A DNA stretch of 64,000 nucleotides from Lycocorax pyrrhopterus obiensis (GCA_014706295.1 JACSVZ010000007.1:50978975-51042974); one strand, 5' to 3'. Counted from the first letter of the stretch, positions 12,073-24,196 are shown. Numbers and translations: made by a program. Notes: a model not told the origin generated them from the letters alone.

Positions 12073-14185
12073 AATAGTTTTATGTTAAGAATACTGTAAG
12101 AATAAAATAAGCATTTAAGCCTGCAGGACGTATGTGGGAAAATCCAAACTTTCTGAGACTTTGTTTCAGGGGGTGAAACGGCTCAAGTCCCGCTTCAAGG
12201 ACAGACTGTGTTGTTGCATCAAGGAGCAGCTTTGGCACAGGAGGGTAGATGCTGCTGAGCCTGTCTTTGGCCTGTGTAGGAGAGAAATTTATTAGCCACT
12301 TACACATAGCTCAAGTCTCTCTGCTCCCAGATTACAGAAGATAGCAAAGAAGATTGAGTTATGAAATAAAACTTTAAAAAAAACCCTAAAGTTTTCTGAT
12401 TTTGTATGAGGAACAAGAATGTGAAGAACAGTTCAAATACAAAATGTAACCACTTAATCTATTTATAAATCTATATTTTACTGTAATTGCTTGCATTTTG
12501 ACTTTAAATCATGTTGAATGTGAATTTTGTCTTAGTGACCCTAGGATGTATGTAACTCTCCAGATCTCAGTCAGGACTGAGGGATGGAAGAGCAAAAAGT
12601 GGGAGAACTCAGGGCAGCATGGCCTTGATCCCTAGGCCTTTTTAGCTGGCTTTGTAGATATTTCCTCAATAGTTTTTTTTTCCTATGTGGCTTAAGAAAG
12701 AAAATTGAGTAGCTGGCTTTTTATGTATGGGTTTGAAGAGGTGTATTGCTGAAGGCAGGTAGCTGCCATTCCCTAGTTGCTCTCATTTGGGGGGACTTAT
12801 CAGGTCTTTACTGGAGGTGTTTTTTCATCCAGAGCATTACAAGAGTGTTTTAAAACCTTAACTTAGAAAGGATTTATTTTTAGGAGATGAAGAATGAATC
12901 TGCAGCTAAAAGGGCAAGTGGAGTCTGCAAAGTTTATACTAACATGCTATCAACAAGGAAGATCTCTAAAGCAGTCTGAAAATTAATTAAACACTATTTT
13001 CCTTTCTTTGGTTTGAGTCTGTTAGTTGTGGTTATCTCCTGCTTGTGTGCACAAGGTATATAAAGAGCCTCACTTCTTTTAAAGGGCAGGTGCAACTGAA
13101 ATCCTTAGGGCAGATCCTCTTCTTCGACACTTACACTGGATCTGTCTCTGAAAGTTAGCTTGTGGTGCTGCAACTTGAACATTGTTTTGATGGCAAAATC
13201 CATTTACGACATTCCCCATTCCTGTTCTGTAGTTTACTGCATTCTATATTGAACAAGACCAGTTGTGATGCTGTCCTGTGAAGTGACTCTTTGGCATAGC
13301 CTGTCTTTAATCCATGCCTGCCACCAAAGAAAAGAGCATCTTGTCAAGGCCTGCTTCTTACTCACATCAGAGAAGCCTGAAAGCAATCAAAGGAGGCTTC
13401 CCTCCCCTCTTAAACAGAAATCAGAAAATTTGATGTGGGATTTTTCTTACTGTTGTTATCAAACAGGAATGAAAGATTTTCAAAGGCTGTTCCTATAAAA
13501 CAGGGTTACTCAATACTCTTACTTCTTTAGACTCCATGGGATTTCCCTTGCAAGTTAGGAAGAAAGGTATTAGATCCCAAACCAGATTACACAGATTGTT
13601 ATCAAAACAAAAACAATGGGAAATAAAAAACATACACAGATTTTGTACTGTATATGCCCCAAATCAACTGTGAATAAAATTGATTTTCTTTTGTAGGAGA
13701 CACGATTTTCTAGCAGTGAATGTGTAGGACAACTGCCTTGTGTTTCTGAAAGTGCCTGCAAAAATGGAAAGATTCACAGAGTTTGCAATGAATGTTTCTC
13801 AAAATTTGCATGAAAGTGTGTAATTTGCCTCTTGCTAATAGTTATTTTCCTTCTTAAAATATTTCAGTCGAGTAACAGCAATGATAGTATGACGTGGGTT
13901 AGCTTTACAAATTTGTTTACATTTAGTATTTATATTGCAGTCAAGCGTAGCAGCTCTCCTCAGGGACTCATCTCTATTCACTGCCGCCCGTGCGAATTGC
14001 TGAGTGCTCTCGTCCTGCTCTGGTTCTTACAGCAGAGCTCCCTCACACTTAGGGCTCTCTGATGGATGGGAGCACAGACGCACAGGTCTGGGGCTCCTGA
14101 CCTCAAAGACTTTATAGGAGCTGGTCCTCAAAGGCTGCAAAGATTTACATGTGTTCTGAACAACCCTCTGAGTTCAAGTTAATCT

Positions 14186-14207
14186 TTTCAGGATTAAGAT
14201 CCTGAAA
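14186..14207. repeat. 9-bp perfect hairpin, 4-nt loop
   Basis: TTTCAGGAT (14186-14194) pairs with ATCCTGAAA (14199-14207) around TAAG. It lies 50 bp before a second perfect hairpin at 14256-14280. It is probably coincidental. Confidence 0.6.
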
Positions 14208-14255
14208 TTTAAATGGCAAATTTATGCAGCATGAACAGCCAATAATCTGTATAAC

Positions 14256-14280
14256 CAGCCTGTAAACAACCTACAGGCTG
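14256..14280. repeat. 9-bp perfect hairpin, 7-nt loop
   Basis: CAGCCTGTA (14256-14264) is exactly complementary to TACAGGCTG (14272-14280) around AACAACC. No flanking element was recognised. Confidence 0.65.
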
Positions 14281-15629
14281 AAAGCTTTCTCCTGGCCTAC
14301 GAATGAAGTAGCAAACAGAGAAAAAGATTTGCTTCAGTTAACAAAGAATGATCCACTAATCATATACAAAATGGGGGCAAGAGAGGACAGGATGGTGATG
14401 AGGGCAAGGAGAAACAAATCCTTAGTAAATAGTTTCATTTGCTCCAATATTTCTTTGTTGTCATGATGTAATTAAACTGCATGACATTCAAAGTTGTTGA
14501 GAAGATGTGCTACAGAGGAAAATGCAGGCATGTGAGCTCTGAGGGCACTACACAAATCTGTGAAGAAACCGTAGCCCTAATGCAAAATTTATAGGACCTT
14601 ATTTCCAAGTAGGTAATAACGTACAAATTCCTCAGGACCAAAGACGAGTTAAAGGAAGATGTCATGCAGAGCAAACTGCAGAAAACCCATCAGCTGCTAC
14701 CCCACGTGACAGACCCAGAGGCATCTCCAGAACCATTAACACAACTGCCTAGGGAGTTTGACAAGGAAAAAGATTCTGACACTGGAATAATATCTGCCAG
14801 CACTTGGCATCTGTGTCCTGTGATGGCCAACCATCCTACATGGGTAGTGACTCCACTGCTGGAAAAAGTAGGAAAAGGAGAGCAGTAGCAGAGAATTATC
14901 ATTTCTCATATGAACTCATAATATTCACAGAAATTTAGAAATGGGAGCTGGAAGGACAAACCATTATGCCTATGCATATTTGCAATTTTTATTCACAAAA
15001 AAAGAAAAAATCAAAACTATGTATTTGAAAAGTATTCTGAGAACATTTTACTTTATAAGTAGTGAGTGACAATAAACATTGAAATACTGTTTTTGCAGGT
15101 CACAGGCCTCCTAAAGTTGACTCTGGGCTAGCACTAGTTGCCAATTTCTAGGGTAAAAATTATTCTTATTTAACCCAAGTGTTCGGTTTTCATACACATT
15201 TTTCCTGTTTGCAGCCAAATCAGTAATCTGAAGATCAGAAAAAATGTAGTAATAAGTAAGAACTAAATCTGGCAGTTCCTATGCAAACATCACTGTTATA
15301 CTGGCTATTTGAAACCTTGGTCCAGCACTTAATTCCAAGGGCAAATCTTTTCTGAACATTTTTTCTGTTGGTAGCGAATCAGGCCCTATGAACTCCCTGA
15401 GGGCTTGTGCCCGTGGCTTCCAATGCCCAAGTGACAGACTGGTCTAGCAGGTCCAACCCCTACAGACATTTTGTTGAGCATGTACTTTCATAAAGTTGTT
15501 GCACTAATATTGTTTGTGAAAAACAGCAAAAATGCCTGCAAATATCCTTTGAGCCAATCTACAGTTTTTATCTGAACTCACATATGAATGCCTCTGCAGC
15601 ACAGCATTTGTCCAGCTCACATCACCCCA

Positions 15630-16090
15630 GCAGGGTACAGCCCGGAGGAAGGGAACGTGTGGCTTTCGTCCTCGCTTCAACCAGCGTCCTGTTTGCACCT
15701 TATGTGTTGAAAATGGCCCCTGCCTCTGCTCCCAAACCATTTGCCTTATTTGTTGCTCTTGTGATGCTGAAAGAGCCCCCTGCTCGCCGTGGCTGCAATT
15801 ATGGTTATGGCTGAACCCCCGGCACTGGAAGTAAGAGTCCGGCCCTGGAGAATAGAAGGCTATAGCCTCTAGCATGTTGTTCCAGTCCACTGGCATCTTA
15901 ACTAGACAGCGTTAGGTTTAGCATAAAATCCATATTCCCAGCCTTATGGAGGAACGAGGCAGGTTCTGTTTTCTTTCTCCTTTTACTGCAAACATCAAGC
16001 AGCCCGACACAAAGTTCAGGAGACAAAAGACTGGTTTTGTGTCGGCTTTTTGCCTCCGCATATCTGTCGTTTACCTGTACCCTGCGAAGG
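15630..16090. other. CpG-richer pocket
   Basis: CpG dinucleotides are clearly denser here than in the flanks, for example around CCCGGAGG, TTTCGTCCTCG, GCTCGCCG, CCCCCGGCAC, GTGTCGG and CCTCCGC. Open frames of 130 codons (minus) and 76 codons (plus) overlap it, which is expected where GC content rises and stops become rarer. It may be a decayed CpG-rich mobile element or a weak regulatory island. No protein family was recognised. Confidence 0.35.
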
Positions 16091-19000
16091 GTGTGGTTCA
16101 CTCTGTAACAGCAAGAGGTAGTGAGAGAATAACCCTATCCTGAGAATAATCTGAATAATTTATTATTTAAATGAGATTTTGTGAGGTAAAACGATGAATC
16201 CAGTACAGCCCCCTTCTGAGTTTTAAGCATTGTTTCTTCGAAGGCATAAATTTGCTTTGCAAAGGTTTCTTGATCTGTGGTAGATGGTATTCCTACTTAT
16301 GCTACATGGTGACAAAACCTAAAGAGGGAGTCAGATGTGTGCTCTACAGTACTTGAGAATTTAAGTTAAATCTGTAATTTTCCCCCCTGCATTTCCTCAG
16401 AGAAATTAGCTATTCTATTCACTGCATAAATTTTCAGGTTTTGCTAGCACGACACTCAGGGTGTTGAATTTTTTATGACAAAAATGCTGTAATAATTGTT
16501 GAACAGATGTAAGTGTTGGAGAGTGGGCTCTGGCAGACCTCATGAAACCTCTATTAGCAATTTAACCCTGTCGTTACTTGAGTGAAATGGAAGTGGAAAA
16601 GGACAGAGTTTTGAACTGTTTCATTCAGACAAGCACAAGGGGCTCCCAGGTGGGGGGTAAATGACCTTTAATTAGATATATTCCTAATGAGAGTAGGGAT
16701 TTAAAAAAAATCTGAATGAGCACTAACTCTATACAACAGCACTATAAGGACTTTCTGCTGCGACGTGTGGAACTAAGGACAATTCTGGATGGAGATATCC
16801 CAGACCAGTGATCTCTGCTGAAATATTCATAGGACCTAATCCTCCAATTTTAGGTCAGTCTCTGTAATACACCTCTCCTTCACTGCAGCTGAGTTAGCAA
16901 ATGATGACAAGACAAAAAGTTTATGTCCAAGAAACCAGAGGTGCTTTAGATTTTCCACACCTGCCATATTAAATAAATTACTTTTGAGCCTCCAAGGCTT
17001 CAGGAAGGGAATTGAAAGAAAATGGCAGCCTGTCAGCAGTGTAACTGAGTACTGAGGGAACTGCCTCTACCTGTAGGTGATGGCAAAAGGTGTTTTTCTG
17101 TACTTGAAGCAGAGATTTTGTGTATTTGTGTGTAGAAATAGACACGTGCAGATAAACAGTCATACAGGTGTAAACATAAACTCATACATATAAACACACC
17201 CATCCTAAAAATATGCATGCATTTAAAGCTGGTGTATATATAAGTACTAACTTGAAATAATAACTCATGTTTGATGGAAGAGAGTAATTAGTAAACAATT
17301 GTTTATGGAGTCCTAAGACCGTATTATCTATGTGTTTGTTGGGGAGAGCCATACATACACACAACTGCACGACACAAGGGCAACGTAGAAGTATAGGATT
17401 GTTTTGATTGTTTTTTTGATGCATCATATATGGATGCATTCTGATTTTTTCCAGTGAGTGAATAGGTTTGCTATGGTGAGTCTCACTTTGCTATTGTAAT
17501 TTCAGTTAGTAAAGGAGCTTAAGCAAAGAAATGATATGTTTGACTCTAGAACAGAAGCAAAGATGCAGAAACCTGAGTGATTCTGTCTATCTCATAAATT
17601 AAGTTACTTTTCTTGGTTTTGGCTTGGTGTGCTAAAGGCTAAAACTTTTTTGGGGTTTTTTGTGTGTTAATATATGTAAAATCTATGTTTGTGCTTGCTC
17701 CATCTGCTTTTGTTTTACATGCCCCTGTGGTGCTTAGTGAGGCATGGGGAACTTTAGTGCAGTGGCTCAGAAGTTTTGTGGATAAAACCAGGCAAAGTCT
17801 AGCTCTAATTTATGACACACATGATAGCATGCATCTATAGCAAAGTTACTAAAAAAATTAAATATATGTAATTTTTTCCAAATCTGTGTATGTATGAGAT
17901 GTGCTAACTGAACTTTCTGGAATGGCAATGTTTTCAAAGGCTGGAAAGATGTTTGAACATCTGGCTATTTCTTTATACATTTATCCAACCAGCTATGTTA
18001 GTGAGTATAAACAGAGGTATTTCCAGTGTATCTACATATTCAAGAACATAATCAAACATTTGTAGGTGGACTGCTTCAGAGACATGCTTTCACAGCCCTT
18101 CCCTGTTTGTAGCTTATTTGCAGCTTGGCATTTTTTCTGCTTCTCTTTGTTGTTCTTTCATATGCTGTGCTCTCAGAATCTTATAAGTAAAACAATCTTA
18201 TATAGGAAACAATGTCCAGTAGAAGTGCAGCAGAAAATAAGATAATAGTCAAGAGAAAATGTCACTTATGGATCTGATTATCATTTAAACTTGCCTGCTG
18301 CATATTACCTATACAGACACAGCAACTCAAAGAGTTTGTTTTGAATGATTTATTCTTATGCTTAGAACACACAGCATTTACAGTTACATCTTCATTTCAG
18401 ATTTCATTAAAGAACTGCTGTACTTTGCAAGGTGCTCAAAGTCAATATGGGTAGGGTGTCTGCAGGGCGTCACTCTAAAACTGATGTGATGATGTCATAA
18501 TTTATGAAAGAACACATGCAAAATTTGCTCCACCATTGAATTCTCCTGCCCTGAAACAAAACCTAAACCTCAAAATGTGACTTCTGACAGTGCAACATAT
18601 CTTGTGGCTTTTGCAAATTTGGATGCTCAGAACTTCTTAGAAAGTTCTCATTTGTTCTTTTATCAATTCATCAGTCACTACTGAAATGTGGTCTTATTTC
18701 CCAAGCTTTGAAAGAATGCTATCTCACCCAGGCTTTGCACATATTACAGCTATTTGCATTATTTGTTTGAATGGGAAGAATATTTGAGAAAGCACGAGAT
18801 GTAAAAAGCTGAAAAGAGGTGGGACACCTGAAGAATGGACTTGCAAGTTTGAGGTTAAAAACCACAGTGTCACTTACACACACATTCCAACCATGTAAAA
18901 AAGAGATGTATTTGGTAGTGATCCTGACAGCAGAGAGTATTGCCCTTTAGAAGCCTATATGTAAGGCTCGTATTACTTAGTGCTGCACTAGAAGAGATAG

Positions 19001-20615
19001 AAGGAATTAACTTTACAGATATATTTTAATAAATTTTGTTGTCAATAGTCAAACATAAACAATGTATATTGATAGGAAAGAGCTGAAAAAATAGAATTAA
19101 TATGATATTTATTACCTGTGTATTAAGGTCACTCTAAAATCACAGTTGGAAACTGAAAAACTAGAGGAAAGCTAGTGAGTAAATGTACTTGCCACTGTGG
19201 CAAGGGCTGTATAAAGATACTAGAGAACAGATGCTGTATGAGCTTCTGATGTGAACAGATGAAGAATGGCTTAGTTTTACTCAAAGCAACAGTGTCACGC
19301 AGGGGCACACCCAAAACTCTACCCCATGCTTCCTAAAGAGACTTCCAGGTAACTTCTGTTCCCTAAAGTATAGTACTGCACTTGGACACCTGGATGCCAA
19401 AGCAGCTTGTTTGTGGTAGGTTGGCACTCTGGAAATGAATCTTTAGTTAACAGCCGTGCGAAGTGATGGGCAACATGATCTCTGTAAGGAAAGGTGTGCT
19501 CCAAGAATAAGGAGCTATTAAAGAGCTGGATGAAGACTTTTCACCACTGATACTGAAACCAGAAGTCTTCTTAAGCAGCCAAGAGGACTGCAGCTATGGA
19601 TTCACCATAACGAACTCTCAGTAGCAAAATGCAGTATCTTATGTGCTCATAAGCTGGATGCCAAAGTGAGGCAGCTCATTTCCCTTTTTGAAAAGCCTGT
19701 ATGCCCCTTGCTTGAGGACTGAGGGAAGGGAAATATGGCATAATATGTTCCTGAGACCAGGTCATTACAGAACTGTAGGTTAGAAACTGTAAAAATAAGA
19801 GTCCTAAGGAAATGGCACTTAAGTTAATGAAAGCTAGAAGACTCTTGTCATAAGTCAGAGAATTAATTTACAGAAAATGTTCAAACTTCATTTTAATCAT
19901 GTCATCTGCTTATAAGGGTTGACTGAGTGGTTAATACAGAAAAAGAATATATTCCCAGAATTTCAGCTGCAATTCGGTCCAGCCTAACTGGAAACTGATC
20001 TGCATTTTGAAAGAAGCCACTGATTTTCAGTGTTTATCTTCGAGCTACAGGAACCAAATCAAAGTGGGATTCTCACACGAAAAAATCAAGGATGGTAAAA
20101 TAAAAGGACTTCAAAACAAAGTCCAGGCGTCAAAGAATATCGTCAGAGAAGCCATATACTGGAATGAAGCATGACATGGGAAAAACCCCAAGATCAAGCC
20201 CTTTCTTTTGTGACTTTTGGTTCAGTAATCAAGTATGAGATCTATTGTCAAACATGGCATTTGCATTGCTGTTTGTACCATTATGGTCAAAGGAAAGAAC
20301 GTATAAGTAAAATCCATCGATTTTGGTTTGGAATTTTAGGTTTCACCAATTCCTTATTCTCACTTGTGGTGAGTTTACCATCTCTTTTATTTGCCATGTT
20401 AGAAGGCTTGGTTTGTGATCTTGAACTTTGACTGTTGGCACTGCTTCTCACCAGTCATGCACAGACTTTTTCCTTAGGCAAAACGCTTCAGTTGATATGG
20501 GCTCAAGGGCAAAAAACGAGCTAATTTTTCTTCAGTGTATGTGAATCATGCCTAAGCTCAGTGTAAATCTGGGGTCATTTTTTACCATGTGTAAAGCTCT
20601 CTTTATACCGCTGGA

Positions 20616-20900
20616 GCGTGTCTGCACTAGAAGTTTATATTGCTGTAGTTACAACAGAGTAACTTCACCGGTGCAGGAGTCGGTGTAATTAACGCAGGGG
20701 GCACAACGGCCCTACTGGCGTTGCTTGTAATGAAGACTAAAGATGGAGCTTTCAAAAGTGCTGAAGTGACTTACAAACGCGACTTTTGTTGTACCACAGG
20801 TCACGGATTCATTAATCACTCTTAAACCATGTCTACACGAGGAGATTTTATCCCTACCAGCCAGAGGACTGTAGTCATACAGCTCTAGTCGTATTCATAG
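20616..20900. mobile_element. CpG-rich miniature DNA-transposon debris
   Basis: GCGTGTCTGCACTAGAAG at 20616 and ACCATGTCTACACGAGG at 20826 both resemble the GGCCATGTCTACACT-type ends of non-autonomous DNA transposons that are abundant in turtles and crocodilians. The DNA between them carries many CpGs (CACCGGTG, GTCGGTG, ACGGCC, AACGCGAC). Both ends point the same way, so this is probably two partial copies rather than one complete element. The family was recalled from memory and no target-site duplication was identified. Confidence 0.4.
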
Positions 20901-22157
20901 TACCAAAGTAGATCCACGATTTCAGATAAGAGACTCTATCAGGAGCTATTTTTATGGGACTTATCTAAATAACATATGCATCCATATTGCAGCAGTTGCA
21001 CCTCTTGAACTGAAACAGTGCAATCCTCCATATGAACAAGCACTCGGGGATTTTGATAATCCCACACCTTAACATTGCTGTTCCTCTTGCCAAATAGTCA
21101 CAGGTTTAGATCTGATCACATTTCATTAATGTTTTTTCAGAGGGATGAGGGAGGAATCTATAAACCACTGGTATTTGAAAGAAGATCTGAAGTCACACGG
21201 CTTACTAGTTTCCTTATAGACTAATGTGCAGTTGGCCAGCTCTGTCCTCATCAGCAAATGTCACTTGAGTTACAGAGAATCCATATCCGGTTTCAAAGAA
21301 AGGGAGAGTTTTTGCAAGAAGATAATTATATTTCTACACGTTACTCTATTTCTGCTAACAGTGCTAGAAAAGCAAGATTATGGGGGTTGTGTGTTTAATA
21401 CAAAAAGTAGATTTGCTGATATAACTGTTATTTGCACTGTTTATATTTAAATGTCCTTAAAAAAAAAACCCCATCAAAATTTACGGATAGTAAGAGTGTG
21501 CAAATCAGAACACTTATCTTCTTTTTATAGACTAAAATCAAATTATTCCTCACATTTTTCTCAGTTACAGAATATTAGATTGCAGTGTCTGGAAGTTACT
21601 TGCCTTCTTGAGGAGGGTATATTCCCAAACTAAAATTGAATACTGTATCAAGACTTTTTGATTTTTTTTTTAATTTTCAGCAATTATTATCTGTCCTGCT
21701 GTATTAACATTGTACCACTCCTAAACCTACCCATGGCAGCAGAGAGTAGCTCATTTCACAATCAGATTCTTAATTAATTACCTTGTAGCCTGCTATCTTA
21801 AAAGTATAGGTCGAAAAATGGTATGTTAACCTTTTAATTTTTTTAACCTAATAAAATAACCAACTTGTGTTGTGACCTGTAATTCTGAATCTGATTGAGT
21901 TTTCAATATACTGTAATTCACAGATTTTCTCCCCTCTAGCACTAGGTTTGTATCTGTCACATGGTTTTCAGTGTTCCTAATGAGCTGTTAACAAGCTGTC
22001 AATTACTTATGCAAATGAGGCAAGCAGAAATGGAGGGGTTGCTATACCTAGAGTTAAAGTGTGCTACCTCGGATTGTTACGAAATAAATCATTTCAGTTT
22101 TAATAGCTGTCTGTGCCCATGTGGCTTGTGTCATGTAGGCACTTTTTCATTATATTA
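20901..22157. other. unassigned AT-rich DNA
   Basis: There is no gene or named repeat. Near 22012 there is an ATGCAAAT octamer (POU-factor type site), in a stretch with a conserved-element look just ahead of the inverted repeat. Cross-species conservation cannot be judged from one sequence. Confidence 0.5.
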
Positions 22158-22363
22158 TTTACCCAGCAATAAAATGCTGCAGGGGACTTTGGGGTGATTA
22201 AAAATTTGAGGGGGGGAGGGGAACTCGCACAAGTGACTTCATTCTTTGCTGCTTTGCACCTTCTGCTCTTCTTGGGTCGGGGCTATGGGGCTACAAGCTG
22301 TCAGGTGCCCTTAGCCCTGTGGAAATCAATGACAATTCAAGACTCAAAGTCTGATCCTGCCAG
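22158..22363 (+). repeat. left arm of a 1.1-kb inverted repeat
   Basis: This ~206-bp arm reappears in reverse complement at 23070-23270. The outer ~70 bp, from TTTACCCAGCAATAAAATGC through a G7-A-G4 run to CTCGC, differ from the other arm at about three positions, including one G in the run. The inner ~130 bp align discontinuously, sharing TTTGCACCTTCTGCTCT, GAAATCA and the terminal CTGATCCTGCCAG. Similarity ends sharply at both edges. The arm holds GGGGACTTTGGGG and then GGGGGGGAGGGG, so G-quadruplex folding is possible. It could be one terminus of a long-TIR DNA transposon or one of two oppositely inserted copies of a ~200-bp repeat. I do not recognise the family. Confidence 0.85.
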
Positions 22364-23069
22364 ACTATCTAATGAAGGGCCTTGCCAAGGTATGTAATGG
22401 AGCCTCACGAATATATAAAGAGTGGAACTAGGAGCTGAAATCTTGAATTTTGGAGAGAAGAGCACATTGTTTTGCATGTATTCTCATCGTCCTAAGAGCT
22501 TTCTATACAAAGTTTGGGCAGAAGAAATTTTGGACTTTTACTTGTGTAATTCGGAAAGGAATTTTTTCCCCCTTGGTAAAGACAATGAAATTTTGCCTTC
22601 AAATTCTCTTTCCCTTTGCTTTAGCTTTCAATTGATTCTTACTGTAAAACATTTTGTGATATTTTGTATGAAGAATGTTATATAAAATGAAGCTGCATTG
22701 TATTTATGACCAGCACTATAATAACAGTGTATCAGTGTTTCCATTATAAGCCTCCGTTGTTGAGGGCTTTAAAACTCACCTATAAAATTCACTCAGGATT
22801 GCAGCATGGTCTACAAATGATAAACAAATCCTTTTGCCTATTGTTGCATTAGAATATGTGAAATCAAGACTGGAAATTAAAAGAATGGGAGGTTTCCTCT
22901 CATTTAGGTATGTGTGTGTGTATATATATATATGTATACATTTAAAAGATGGGACAGAAGCATTTTTTCCATTATTTAAGAAAATGTTATCAAAAAGCTT
23001 TAGGAAAGTGAAGGGATCACATTGTTTTACTCCAGCCCATAACTAATTAATTGGTGCTTGATAAATATG
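22364..23069. other. 706-bp spacer between the inverted arms
   Basis: The spacer is AT-rich and holds small open frames of up to 87 codons (22422-22685, 22834-23046). None resembles a transposase. A TG/TA microsatellite lies at 22911-22940. If the arms are terminal inverted repeats, this would be the non-autonomous interior. Confidence 0.5.
22911..22940. repeat. (TG)n(TA)n microsatellite
   Basis: A short TG run passes directly into TATATA alternation, a typical purine-pyrimidine microsatellite within the inverted-repeat spacer. Confidence 0.85.
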
Positions 23070-23270
23070 CTGGCAGGATCAGGCTCAGACTCCTGCACTG
23101 ACACTGATTTCAGCAGGGTAGGGACATCTCATGGGCAGGAGTCCTGTAGACAGCCCCAACCCCAGAGCAGAAGGTGCAAACCATAAATAAAGTCGCCCGA
23201 GCGAATTCCCCTCCCCCCTCAACTTTTTAATCACCCCAAAGTCCCCTGCAGCATTTTATTGCTGGGTAAA
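23070..23270 (-). repeat. right arm of a 1.1-kb inverted repeat
   Basis: This is the reverse-complement partner of 22158-22363. It starts CTGGCAGGATCAG and ends ATTGCTGGGTAAA. It carries the C-rich complement of the G-runs (CCCCTCCCCCCTC, then CACCCCAAAGTCCCC), with one base fewer in the long run than the left arm. Bases beyond 23270 share little with the left flank, so the boundary is sharp. No clear target-site duplication was found in the flanks TATATTAT and TTTGCACG. Confidence 0.85.
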
Positions 23271-23669
23271 TTTGCACGTTCAGCTAACTCAGCCGAAAGG
23301 TCATTAGCATAGGTACTTTTCTTCTGTCCTTATGTCCATTGTGTTTAAGGTTCAGGGACCTGAATTTGTGCACGCTGAAGCCAGGCAACCTGGTGTGAAG
23401 CAGAGAGAAGTGTTCTGGTAGGAAGCCAGAAGGAGAAGAACTCGAGAGATATAATGACATGAAAATCAGTAAATAGAAGTGAATTAAATAAAAATCAAGA
23501 ATGCCTTTTCAGATGGGAGAAACCCCTAAGAAACAGTCTGTGAGAGAATTAGTAGGCTAAGTCTTCCACTGATCAATCCCGATGGAAGCTTTCTGGTCAA
23601 AATGTCAGTGGTAACTTTATTTTCTGCTGGTATGTACAATAATCCTTTTGTTCCATCTGCAAACACTAG

Positions 23670-23777
23670 GGGGTAAATTTTTAGCATGATGCTTAGGGAT
23701 TTAGCTGTAGGACTCCCATTAACGATAATGGGAATCATGTAGCTTGAGCACTCTGCATCGTGCTGAATATTTACCCC
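23670..23777. mobile_element. 108-bp imperfect palindrome (MITE-like)
   Basis: The two halves are reverse complements with no length shift. About 40 of 54 positions pair. The ends GGGGTAAAT and ATTTACCCC pair exactly over 9 bp, and the centre CCCATT-AACGAT-AATGGG pairs over 6-7 bp. The core GGGATTTAG...CTCCCATT recalls the small palindromic DNA elements with a CCCATTGA...TCAATGGG centre seen across turtles, crocodilians and birds. The exact ungapped symmetry suggests a complete, old element that decayed by substitution. Family membership is inferred from style, not alignment. Confidence 0.7.
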
Positions 23778-24196
23778 TCAGTTCAGAGCACTCTCTCGTT
23801 GAATTTTTAATTATATTTACAGATAAATTCCATAACCAAATATCATCAGCTCTCAAGCAGATTGTTTTATTAAAAGGTGCAGATTTCCAACTTCATTTTG
23901 AGCTGCAACCTACAGTGATTGGTTTAGCAGCTGAGTAATTTTTTTAAAGTGTCTATTTAATAATGCCTGATTTGTCAGCTTCAGAGCATTCGGGAGAAAA
24001 TAAATATTAGAAAGCATCCCACCCTGCATACACGTGCCAGAAAAATGCAAAATGTGAATATTCTACCTTGTACTGAGCTTTCAAAAGGTGTGTCATGATG
24101 CAGCAAGCTCTTTCTGGGAAATACTGCTTCTGCATAAATCTGTGGTTAAAATCAGTAGCAGTATACAAACACTCAGCACTTATATGACATAGGTGA

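Larger units (their letters stand above)
12073..20525. other. unassigned non-coding DNA
   Basis: About 8.4 kb with no supported gene. Open frames up to 130 codons (15504-15896, minus) occur but none is recognisable. Local features are two small hairpins near 14.2 kb and a CpG-richer pocket at 15.63-16.09 kb. The segments at 14.92-14.97 kb and 15.36-15.46 kb faintly recall CR1-end and GAATCAGGCCC-type repeat debris but are too short to call. Confidence 0.5.

Noticed and set aside
14925..14970. Possible reverse-oriented CR1 end (AGAAATGGGAGCTGGAAGGAC)
   Set aside because: There is only ~25 bp of resemblance, with no neighbouring CR1 sequence to support it.
22422..23046. Small frames inside the inverted-repeat spacer as a possible transposase
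   Set aside because: They are at most 87 codons, share no transposase motif, and are interrupted by simple sequence.
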